NCBI GenBank assembly: GCA_016720925.1
Contig: JADKJR010000030.1
Location: 1-21,203, forward strand
DNA: 21,203 nucleotides
Origin: Betaproteobacteria bacterium
Lineage (GTDB): Bacteria; Pseudomonadota; Gammaproteobacteria; Burkholderiales; Usitatibacteraceae
Direction: 5' to 3'
The notes below the pieces were generated by a model, which was not told where the DNA came from, ran no database searches, and saw only the letters and a list, made by a program, of their open reading frames with translations. Shown one piece after another: positions 9,876-17,282 of the stretch. A program made the translations under genes and the position numbers. Position 1 is the first letter of the stretch; every line of letters begins with the position of its first letter.

Positions 9876-10862
9876 GAGTAAATGATCGTCGACCCTTGGG
9901 TATCTAGGCCGATATTAATCACCCTGGTCGGTGCAATCGCCTCGATGAAGGCATCGCGACAATCCGGCGGCACTAGCATCAGCAAGAACCCGCCGCCCCC
10001 TGCGCCACACAGTTTTCCGCCCAGCGCCCCGAGGCGCGTGGCCTTATCGTAGAGCGTGTCGATTGCCGGCGTACTGACATGCGGAGAAAGCGAACGCTTG
10101 AGCATCCAGGAATCGTGCAGCATTCGTCCCAGCTTTTCCAGCATGGGTTCAGGCTGGCCGGAGCCCAGAACCTCGGACGCCTCATCCACCAGATCGAGCA
10201 TGCTGTCGAGTTGCTTGTTGATCTCGCCAGAACGGGTTCGTGCCAATTGAGACGACACCACTTTGGACGCATGCCGGGCCACACCGGTATGAACCAGCAA
10301 CAGCGACTGCATCAGGAAATTTAGGCACTCGCCGCGCATCATCATCGGTGTGATGCGGTAGTTCTTGCCATCGAAATCGAAGCGGTTAATGCCGCCAAAT
10401 GAGGCATGCAACTGGTCCTGAACCCCCACGTTTTCCTGGATAAGTTCCGTTCCAGATGGATCTCCCTCAAAGCCAGGTCAAGTTTGGTGACTTTTCTTCT
10501 TTCAAAGTGTGCGATTAAGTTTAACAAGCCCACAGCGAATGTCGAAGAACTACCCAAGCCGGAACTGGCCGGCATATCGGACATCACGCTCAAATCCATC
10601 GCCCGCACAATCCGGTAGTGTTCAAAGGCCGCCTTGACTGCCTGTGTTGGATGTCGTCCACGCAACTTACATGCTCGACCTGCGAATAAGCAATGCGGTA
10701 ATGGTAGGCCTGAATCCCCGAGAGTTTGAGTGCGGCGATGTAGGAGTACTTGTCGATCGCCAAACCAACCACAGCGCCACGGCGATGCTTGAAATAATCC
10801 GGATAATCGGTACTGCCCCCGAAGAGGCTGACACGCATCGGCGTGCGGGAGATGAGCATCAT
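9872..10862 (-). pseudogene. hddA: D-glycero-alpha-D-manno-heptose 7-phosphate kinase, frame-broken
   Basis: This GHMP-superfamily kinase of about 330 residues after repair phosphorylates C1 of heptose 7-phosphate in the alpha configuration, which commits it to the GDP-heptose route. The N-terminus SRTPMRVSLFGGSTDYPDYF is followed by RRGAVVGLAIDKYSYIA. GHMP motif 2 is MPASSGLGSSSTFAVGLL, and motif 3 is KLCGAGGGGFLLML near the C-terminus. Also seen is GVQDQLHASFGGINRF, typical of HddA/WcbL kinases. The start is ATG 10862 (a second ATG follows at 10859), with TGAGGAG about ten bases upstream overlapping the stop of the preceding SDR. Frame changes lie near 10640 and 10440. The stop TGA 9874-9872 overlaps the gmhB start. 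Confidence 0.8.
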
Positions 10863-10876
10863 CGCCGTGGCACTCC

Positions 10877-11792
10877 TCAGTACGCCTTGGCGTCTTCCAA
10901 ACCAGGTGATAGTGCGGCGCAAGCCTCGTCGAGGGTATCGGTACGAAGTCTGGCGCCAGGCTTTTCATCTTCGCCACAACCAGGCATTTCGACTTGGCAC
11001 CGACGTATTTGGACTCATCGTACTGAATCAAGGATGAATCGTAGCCAACTGTTTTGCAGATCGATTCGGCGAACTGCCGAATGGTGAATTCTCTCCGGCG
11101 CCAATATTGATCAGGTCGTTGTCCGACGACGCAACTAGTCGCAACATCAATTGGACGAAATCGTCGACATAGACCAATTCACGCCTCTGATAGCCATTGC
11201 CCCATAGCACCACAGGCTCTCCAAAGTGATTGCCACGAATAATTTTGCGAATCAGGTCAAAAACGAAGTGCATCTGTCGGCCATCCGTGTGATATCCAGG
11301 CCCATACAGCGTCGAAGGCACCGAGACATAAATAATTGAGGCCATACTGTTTCGCCAGTGCCCATGGCGCCTACATACGGAAATGCGCTTGGTCATGCCG
11401 TAAGTGAACAGACTTTCGATGGGAATACCGTCGAGGTAGTTTTCCTCAACTAGAGTCTTATCGGGCGCGTAGGAGCAACTTGTTCCCATAAATACCAGCT
11501 TGGCTTGTGGCTGTGCCTGTTGCCACCAAGCCAACACGTTCGTGTTGATCTGCTGGTTGATGATCCACTTGTTCACCCGGATGGCGCAGGCAGAAATCGC
11601 CCGCCTGAGTCCACGCGGCGAGATGGAAAATGGGGTCATAGCGTGTATTGGCGAACGGATGGAGTGTACCTTGGCGCGTCAAATCAAAATTGCGACTATT
11701 GAGTTTGACAAGATGGTGCTCTGCGTCTTCAAGCGTCCGACACAACGCCGTACCCAAATAGCCGGTTGCCCGGTCACCAGAATTTCCTTCAC
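10877..11792 (-). pseudogene. GDP-L-fucose-synthase-like SDR, probable 4-keto-sugar reductase, frame-broken
   Basis: This is an NAD(P)-dependent extended SDR of about 305 residues after repair. With one base restored near 11770 it begins with GTG 11792 as VKEILVTGATGYLGTALCR, whose TGATGYLG is the dinucleotide loop; AAGGA lies about eight bases upstream. Further segments are FHLAAWTQAGDF, KLVFMGTSCSYAPD, the catalytic YGMTK, STLYGPGYHTDGRQMHFVF, VVLWGNGYQRRELVYVDDF and INIGAG. The order and the RRE-x5-DD pattern resemble GDP-fucose synthase and Campylobacter Cj1428-type C4 reductases. The C-terminus restores to DEALRRTITWFEDAKAY with TGA 10879-10877, two indels near 10900-10930 cancelling. 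The start overlaps the upstream methyltransferase stop as GTGA. At least five frame changes are present. Epimerase activity is an alternative. Confidence 0.65.
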
Positions 11793-13004
11793 GCGTCATC
11801 CTTCGGGTCAACCAAGCGAACTCCACGCCCATGTCGATCAAGCGCTGATTATTGGCCAGAATCTCTTTCTTGAAATTCCACGCCAACACGTAATACACAT
11901 CCGGTGGCACCAGTTTGTCGTCTTCCATCACTACTGGGATATGCATGCCGGGCGAGATCAGGCCGTCACGCAAAGCGTTCTTTTCCACAAGAAACTCGAG
12001 GTAATCTGTTCCGACCCCAAAGTAACTGAGCAGCGTATTTCCCTTCACGGGGGCGCCCATCCCGTAAATGCGTTTCCCTTCGACCTTTTTTTTCTGCTTG
12101 AGGTAGGCGAGGTTTTCCCGTTTCATCACCTCGATGCGCTGGGCAAACTCCAGATACGTTGAAAGCTCGTTGGCTCCGGTACGATCCTCTTCAGCGCGCA
12201 GCGCTTCCAGGCGTTCGGAGGTTGGGCGGGACCTCGATGCGCCACATAGGCAATCATCGAGCCGCCATGAATCGGTGCCAGATAAGCATCGAAGGATTCC
12301 AGTCCATGCCGGTTAAGCAAAACTTCGATCGTTCGTAAATTGTAATACAGGAGGTGCTCGTGATAGATCTGGTCGAAGGCAAGGTTTTCGATAATCCGCT
12401 TCATGTACAGAAACTGGACGATGAACACACCATCTTCAGCCAGCGCGTTCTTGATGCCGTCTGCGGCAGAGTGCAGTTCTTCGAGATGGAAGAACACTCC
12501 GGCCGCGTTGATGAGTTCAAATTTGCGTCCAAGTTCGGCCACCAGTGCAGCATTGAAATAGCGATTGAGCGTCGGTACGCCGCCGTCATTGGCCATCACA
12601 GCTGTCTTCTTGGAAGACTCCACGCCCAAGACTTCGCAGCCGTGGCGCTGGAAATGTTTGAGTTGAGTGCCATCGTTGGAGCCCACATCAAGGACCGCGA
12701 CGGTCCTCTTGTCCCGGTCGGGAAAAAAGCGAGACAGGCTTTCGTCGGCGATCCCTTTGAAATGGGCGCTATGATTTGGTCACACCTGACAGGTAGGTAT
12801 GGTTTCCGAACATAATCCTCTTTGGGGACGGTGTAATCGAGGTTGGGCGGTATGACACTGTCTACAAAAGTACACGCGCAACGGATAGAACGGTTCTTTG
12901 CCCACCTGCTCTGGTTTGAGAAAATCGTTGCACCAAGGTTGAAGTCCGAGGTCGATACAGTGAGTTAATTCCCGCGAATCACATACGCGGCAGGCCATTT
13001 CCAT
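11789..13004 (-). pseudogene. SAM-dependent sugar C-methyltransferase (zinc-binding type), frame-broken
   Basis: Three parts of the NDP-sugar C-methyltransferase family (TylC-like; about 405-410 residues) are visible in order. The N-terminal zinc-binding domain has CRVCDS and YFCRQCHT, two CxxC pairs. The SAM-binding domain has VAVLDVGSNDGTQLKHFQ and later YHEHLLYYNLRTIEVLLNRH and IHGGSMIAYVAHRG. The C-terminal domain has RIYGMGAPVKGNTLLSYFGV. Such enzymes methylate carbon beside a 4-keto group of an activated sugar. The start is ATG 13004 (MEMACRV); ATG 12998 with AAGGA five bases upstream is an alternative. Frame changes fall near 12830, 12225 and 12130; restored, the middle reads SERLEALRAEEDRTGANELS. 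It ends LVDPKDDA with TGA 11791-11789. It is the first gene of the heptose cassette. Confidence 0.75.
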
Positions 13005-13381
13005 CCTTATTGAGTCCTTTAATTTTTGATGTTGATGAGTATCGAATCAAAATAATCGCTTGCGAACTCTTCCATTGTTCGCAACGATATCGCTAATTCT
13101 AGAAAAAGTGATCGCGAGGAGGGTCGGCCAATTCAGACTGGATACCGTCTTACCTGCCAAGGTCACACAATCTCAAGATGAACTCCGAATACCTGAGCAA
13201 GAATTCTGTGCCGAAAAGTCGGCCTCCCTGATTGTCCAACATAAATTGAACGAAGAACGACGCGAGACTCAAACTATATACGACAGCAGTGAACAATTCC
13301 GCTTATCTTAAGACAGTATCCCCGGCATGAGAAGTCTCATTGAAAGCCTGTCCACCACAGCTTCGCGCCAGCCATGAATAA
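13005..13381. other. Region upstream of the heptose cassette, no assignable gene
   Basis: No confident gene is present. On the minus strand a short frame ends MEEFASDYFDSILINIKN just before the methyltransferase Shine-Dalgarno, with TAA at about 13018-13020. It could be the tail of a lost gene, but only about 37 codons are open. A plus-strand frame of 83 codons (13060-13311) has no recognisable feature. A possible weak promoter for the cassette reads GATACT (13043-13038, minus strand) with TTCGCA 17 bases upstream. Confidence 0.35.
13060..13084. promoter_or_regulatory. Perfect 8-bp inverted repeat, candidate operator of the heptose cassette
   Basis: TTGCGAAC (13060-13067) and GTTCGCAA (13077-13084) form a perfect inverted repeat with a nine-base spacer, 56-80 bases upstream of the methyltransferase start. 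One arm overlaps the candidate -35 hexamer TTCGCA on the minus strand. The size and spacing suit a dimeric regulator; the regulator itself is not in the window. Confidence 0.35.
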
Positions 13382-13848
13382 CTTTCTCCAGCAGGTTGGC
13401 GATGGTGGATTTGCCCGAACCGGAGAGACCGGTGAACCAGACGCATCTGGCTTTCTGGTGCTTTTGCGCGGCGCGGGCCGCCTTGTTGATTTCCAGCGCC
13501 TGCCAGTGGATGTTTGCCGCCCGGCGCAGCGCGAATTCGATCATGCCCGCGCCGACAGTCTCATAGCTGAGTTTTTCGATCAGGATAAAGCCGACTAATA
13601 TGCAGCTCTGCGCATAGAGCTCATAGGCCACTTTCTGGCTGAGCGAGATATTCACCATGGCGATCTCGTTCAGCGCCAGCGTCTTGGCCGCCAGATGGGC
13701 GCCGCTGGTGATGTCTTCGCAGTACTTGATCTCGCTGACCGTCGCCGTGACTTCCTTGTTGTGCAGCTTCAGCAGATAGGGCCGCCCGCGCAGCAGTGGC
13801 TGCCCGGACATCCACAGCAGCCGGCATGCAAACTGGTCGGCCACTTCC
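13308..13848 (-). pseudogene. Diverged internal fragment of a second cysNC gene
   Basis: The stretch 13382-13848 aligns base for base, without any gap, to 15605-16071 of the intact cysNC. It covers the last beta-barrel part of CysN (VADQFACRLLWMSGQPLL) through the CysC P-loop (FTGLSGSGKSTIAN). By eye the proteins are about 80% identical, so this is not a recent tandem copy. Homology stops abruptly at both ends. Downstream it runs after NLLEK into an unrelated tail (VIHGWREAVVDRLSMRLL) to a stop at 13308. Upstream it ends at GGAAGTGGC beside insertion-sequence-like DNA. It lacks the GTPase domain and most of the kinase, so it cannot be active. It is probably the remnant of another allele or of a transferred segment. 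Confidence 0.85.
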
Positions 13849-13865
13849 AGCTGGGGGAGCCTTGA

Positions 13866-13922
13866 CCAATGGGGTTTGAGTCTGAACGGGTTGCGTCATG
13901 CCAACGGGGTATGAGCCTGAAC
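13866..13922. repeat. Two direct 22-bp repeats, likely IS end (transposase binding sites)
   Basis: Copies at 13866-13887 and 13901-13922 differ at three of 22 positions and are offset by 35 bases. They lie between the broken end of the cysNC fragment and a truncated transposase start, as expected for tandem transposase-binding sites in an IS terminus. The IS assignment is inferred from this position. Confidence 0.5.
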
Positions 13923-13940
13923 CGGTAGCGGGCGTCGATC

Positions 13941-14093
13941 ATGATACGAGGCATGGTGACCGATATTAACGACCAACAATTGGCGACGCTGGCTCAAGCG
14001 CAAGCTTTTCTCGACGTAACAGCAGCAGTTGATTTAACGGTTGCTCCCGGTGAGCGTTACAACTTCATCGCCCGGACCGTGCGAGCAAAATAG
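13941..14093 (+). pseudogene. N-terminal fragment of a DDE-type transposase
   Basis: Starting at ATG 13941 (or ATG 13953 / GTG 13956, with GAGG at 13948-13951), about 50 codons read through QQLATLAQAQAFLDVTAAVD and APGERYNFIARTVR to TAG 14091. The pattern 'LATL-x-FL-x-T-x-AVD ... ERYxxIxRTLRRF' resembles, from memory, the N-terminal helical domain of IS481-like 'integrase catalytic region' transposases. Homology ends right after RTVR, so only the left end of the element survives. The DDE domain and right end are absent. The family assignment is tentative. Confidence 0.45.
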
Positions 14094-14175
14094 TCAATGA
14101 GCAAACTTTCATCAATGACTAACAGTACCACAGCCAGCGTATCAGGCTAATTCGCGTTTCCCATAGGCACAACAC

Positions 14176-14877
14176 TCAATTCCCCACTGGCGCAGGCACT
14201 GAATAACCGTGCAGTGTCAACAAGGCATGTTGCCTTGCTTCGCGCAAATCGGTCTCAACCATTTCCGCGCACATCCCCTCCACCGTGATTTCAGGAACCC
14301 AGCCGAGCTTGGATCTGGCTTTTGACGTGTCACCCAGCAACGCTTGGACCTCTGCTGGCCGAAAGTACCGCTTGTCGACGGCGACGATGACATCGCCAAC
14401 TTTCAGCGCTGGCGCATTATCGCCTTCGATTGCCGCAACGATGCCCGTTTCCCCGATTCCGTGTCCTTCGAACCTCAACGTGACGCCAAGCTCACGGGCG
14501 GCCATGCTCACGAAATCACGAACTGAATGTTGTATGCCGGTCGCGATCACAAAATCGTCGGGCGAATCCTGTTGCAGCATCATCCACTGCATGCGCACGT
14601 AGTCCTTGGCGTGGCCCCAATCGCGCAGCGCATTCATGTTCCCCATGTACAGGCACTTTTCGAGGCCTTGCGAAATGTTCGCCAGGCCGCGTGTGATCTT
14701 GCGCGTAACGAAAGTCTCGCCACGCCGTGGCGACTCATGATTGAACAGGATGCCGTTGCAGGCATATATGCCATAGGCCTCGCGATAATTTACCGTGGTC
14801 CAACGAGCAAATAACTTCGCGATGGCGTACGGGCTGCGCGGCAAACTATGAAACCCAAGCACTGGCGCGCCTTTCAC
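14176..14877 (-). pseudogene. gmd: GDP-mannose 4,6-dehydratase, N-terminally truncated
   Basis: The reading frame is open for 233 codons and matches the C-terminal two thirds of Gmd, which makes GDP-4-keto-6-deoxy-D-mannose. Visible are RSPYAIAK with the catalytic Y-x3-K, TTVNYREAYGIYACNGILFN, HESPRRGETFVTRKITRGLA, LRDWGHAKDYVRMQWMMLQQ and PRYFRP-like DKRYFRPAEVQALLGD. Full-length Gmd has about 340-370 residues. Here the first roughly 140, including the Rossmann GxxGxxG, are missing, and homology begins at LPRSPY (about 14844). The DNA just upstream is a repeat also found downstream of the export gene. Gmd homologues such as WcbK act on GDP-heptose, so the substrate of the ancestor is open. 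As it stands the protein should be inactive. Codons are undamaged, which implies recent truncation. Confidence 0.85.
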
Positions 14878-14891
14878 GGCTTTTTTGCCCC

Positions 14892-14924
14892 AAACACCTC
14901 ACCAAATGGCGATCTACGTTTTTT
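14892..14924. repeat. Short dispersed repeat, copy A (upstream of gmd fragment)
   Basis: The core 14902-14924 matches 18604-18626 at 21 of 23 positions (shared CCAAATGGCGATCT). Weaker similarity continues another ten or more bases toward lower coordinates in both copies. It lies between the cysNC stop and the gmd breakpoint. Confidence 0.55.
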
Positions 14925-14960
14925 GGGAAGCCGTAAGTGGGCCTTCGAGCGAGAAAACGG

Positions 14961-17021
14961 CTATCGCAAATTTGTCGTATCGTAAAACTTCCACTTCGGC
15001 AAATGCCCCCGTTTCAAAGCGCGAGTCTGATGATTAACAGCAAGTGTAGCCGGATGGAATGAAATGCAATTCGCGGCCGTCTTTTCATTTGAGTCGGATC
15101 CCGGATTACGCTGCGCTTCATCCGGGCTACGGAACTGGGAACTGCCGCAATCAGGCGCTCCTTTGGTCAACGCCAACCACTTCACAATCTCCGCCGCACA
15201 CGCCTCCGCATCGGTGGTGCCCGCTTGCAGATGTATTTCCGGCGCGTCCGGTACTTCGTAGGCGCTGTCGATGCCGGTGAAATTCTTCAGCTCGCCCCGC
15301 CGCGCCTTGGCGTAGAGGCCTTTCGAATCGCGGCGCTCGCAGATCTCCAGCGGCGCATCGACGAATACTTCGATGAATTCGCCTTCGGCAAACAGGTCCC
15401 GCGCCATTTTTCGCTCGGCGCTGAACGGCGAAATGAAGGACGCCAGCACGATCAGGCCCGCATCCACCATCAACCGCGCGACCTCCGCCACGCGGCGGAC
15501 ATTTTCCACGCGGTCGGCCTCGGTGAATCCCAGGTCGCGGTTGAGGCCGTGGCGGACGTTGTCGCCATCGAGCAGGTAGGTGTGCTTGCCGGCGGCGTGC
15601 AGGCGCTTTTCCAGCACGTTGGCGATGGTGGATTTGCCGGAACCGGACAGGCCGGTAAACCATATGCAACGTGCGGTCTGGTGCTTCGCGGCGGCGCGCG
15701 CCTGCCGGTTTATTTCCAGCGCCTGCCAGTGGATGTTGGCGGCGCGGCGCAGGGCAAATTCGATCATCCCCATGCCCACGGTCTCGCGCGTGAGCTTGTC
15801 GACGAGGATGAAGCCGCCCAGCGCGCGGCTCTGCGCATAGGGCTCGAAGGTCACGTTCTGGCTGAGGGAAAGGTTCACCATCGCGATATCGTTCAACGCC
15901 AGCGTCTTTGCCGCGAGGTGCGCACCGCTCGCGATGTCTTCGCGGTATTTGATTTCGGTCACCGTCGCGGTGACGTCCTTGTTGTGCAGCGTCAGCAGAT
16001 ACGGCCGGCCGGGCAACAGCGGGTGCGCGGACATCCACAGCAGCCGCGCTTCAAACTGGTCAGCCACTTCCGGCGGCGCGTCGGCGGCGGCGATGACATC
16101 GCCGCGCATCACATCGACGGCTTCGGTCAGTGTCAGCGTGACCGACTTCCCTGCGTCCGCGCGCGGCACATTACCGCCCGCAGCCACGATTTCTTTCACC
16201 TGCGCAAGCACGCCAGAAGGCAGTACGCGAACCCGATCACCGGGACGCACCTCGCCGTCCGCGATACTGCCATGAATGCCGCCGTTATTCTGGTCGGCGC
16301 GATTCACGCTTTGCACCGGCATACGCAGGGGCCGGTGCGTGTCACCGTTGGTTGTCTCGACGTTGTTCAGGTAATCGATCAAGGTTGGCCCGCGATACCA
16401 GTGAATGCGCGCGCTGGGGGACGCGACGTTGTCACCATTGAGCGCCGAGAGCGGGATGGTTTGAATCGACGCAAAACCCAGGCCCGCGCAATATTCCCGA
16501 TACCTGGAGTCAATGCGCTCAAATAGCGGCTGATTGAATTCGATCAGGTCCATTTTGTTGATGGCCAACACCAGGTGCCGCACGCCCATCATCGCCGCGA
16601 CGCGCGTGTGCCTCAGCGTTTGCGCAAGCACGCCCTTGTGCGCGTCGATGAGGATGACTGCGAGTCCGGCGGTCGAGGCGCCGGTCGCCATGTTGCGGGT
16701 GTACTGCTCGTGGCCGGGCGTGTCGGCGACGATGAATGTCCGTTTGCCGGTGCTGAAGTAGCGGTAGGTGACATCGATGTCGATGGCGAGGCCTGGCGGA
16801 TTGATCGCGTCGCCCTCGGCGCTGAGTCGCGCCGATTCTTGTTCCAGCGCCGCCAACTCGTCGTCGGCAATACGTTTCGCTTCGTGCAACAAACGGCCGA
16901 CAAGCGTCGATTTCCCGACACCCTCGCTGCCACAGGTGAGGAGGCGCAGCACGTTCTTGTCTTGCTGCGCAATACGCATTGCGGTGGGTCCGTCAAGCGT
17001 GGGGGTGACAAAGTTGGTCAT
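14961..17021 (-). CDS. cysNC: Bifunctional sulfate adenylyltransferase subunit 1 / APS kinase
   Basis: The CysN part is an EF-Tu-like GTPase that drives adenylylation of sulfate together with CysD. The CysC part phosphorylates APS to PAPS (NodQ-type fusion). With ATG 17021 the protein has 686 residues. GTPase P-loop GSEGVGKST is at 31-39, DTPGH at 100-104, NKMD at 155-158, the barrel domains follow to about 440, and the kinase P-loop GLSGSGKST is at 457-465. After these come DGDNVRHGLNRDLGF, FISPF and GLYAKARRGELKNFTG. The in-frame TTG one codon earlier is less likely; AGAAAGG lies upstream. The normal CysC end is near residue 624. The last 62 residues (DEAQRNPGSDSNEK and on) are encoded by a palindromic repeat, so the original stop seems lost. 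No cysD is in the window. Next to a polysaccharide exporter it may serve glycan sulfation or cysteine synthesis. Confidence 0.92.
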   Translation of the reverse strand: MTNFVTPTLDGPTAMRIAQQDKNVLRLLTCGSEGVGKSTLVGRLLHEAKRIADDELAALEQESARLSAEGDAINPPGLAIDIDVTYRYFSTGKRTFIVADTPGHEQYTRNMATGASTAGLAVILIDAHKGVLAQTLRHTRVAAMMGVRHLVLAINKMDLIEFNQPLFERIDSRYREYCAGLGFASIQTIPLSALNGDNVASPSARIHWYRGPTLIDYLNNVETTNGDTHRPLRMPVQSVNRADQNNGGIHGSIADGEVRPGDRVRVLPSGVLAQVKEIVAAGGNVPRADAGKSVTLTLTEAVDVMRGDVIAAADAPPEVADQFEARLLWMSAHPLLPGRPYLLTLHNKDVTATVTEIKYREDIASGAHLAAKTLALNDIAMVNLSLSQNVTFEPYAQSRALGGFILVDKLTRETVGMGMIEFALRRAANIHWQALEINRQARAAAKHQTARCIWFTGLSGSGKSTIANVLEKRLHAAGKHTYLLDGDNVRHGLNRDLGFTEADRVENVRRVAEVARLMVDAGLIVLASFISPFSAERKMARDLFAEGEFIEVFVDAPLEICERRDSKGLYAKARRGELKNFTGIDSAYEVPDAPEIHLQAGTTDAEACAAEIVKWLALTKGAPDCGSSQFRSPDEAQRNPGSDSNEKTAANCISFHPATLAVNHQTRALKRGHLPKWKFYDTTNLR
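15046..15131. repeat. REP/REPIN-like inverted pair inside the 3' end of cysNC
   Basis: A GTAGCC-GGATG unit reading rightward (15046-about 15076) faces a better-conserved copy reading leftward (15100-15131). The right copy itself holds the perfect arms CCCGGAT (15100-15106) and ATCCGGG (15120-15126). This GTAGCCCGGAT...ATCCGGG type is a common interspersed palindrome in proteobacterial genomes. Here it lies inside the coding frame and supplies part of the unusual CysNC tail. Confidence 0.7.
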
Positions 17022-17087
17022 CAAAAAAAATCGCCTTTCTGTTACTTCTTGCCTGCCGGGCCCGGTCGCGATACCGTTCGCTTAATC

Positions 17088-17178
17088 ACCGTTCGCCCTG
17101 ATCCTTCGAATCCCTCAGGACAGGGTACGCTCCGCGTATCGAAGGGTGATAGGGCTTCGATACCTCAGCCCGAACGGT
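17088..17178. repeat. Interspersed palindromic repeat upstream of cysNC
   Basis: The outer arms ACCGTTCGCCCTGA (17088-17101) and TCAGCCCGAACGGT (17165-17178) pair at 12 of 14 positions. Inner CCTTCGA and TCGAAGG segments can pair too. The GTTCGSSCTGA...TTCGA pattern is a frequent interspersed element in betaproteobacteria (recalled, not searched). It fills much of the 260-base gap between the ATPase gene and cysNC and may form a terminator-like hairpin. Confidence 0.65.
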
Positions 17179-17282
17179 GTATTCATTTACGGAAATCTCA
17201 ATAAGCGAACAGCATTGGGCCAGGTGGGCAAAATCGATTTTCGTTGCTCAAAATTTGCAGCGAATGATGCGCTTCCCTGCGT

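Noticed and set aside
13060..13311. Plus-strand 83-codon frame before the cysNC fragment
   Set aside because: No Shine-Dalgarno, homologous pattern or domain was seen; it starts inside the inverted repeat.
15225..16526. Long plus-strand open frame of 433 codons
   Set aside because: It lies wholly antisense to the well-supported cysNC gene, and its composition is that of a GC-rich third-position shadow with no recognisable domain.
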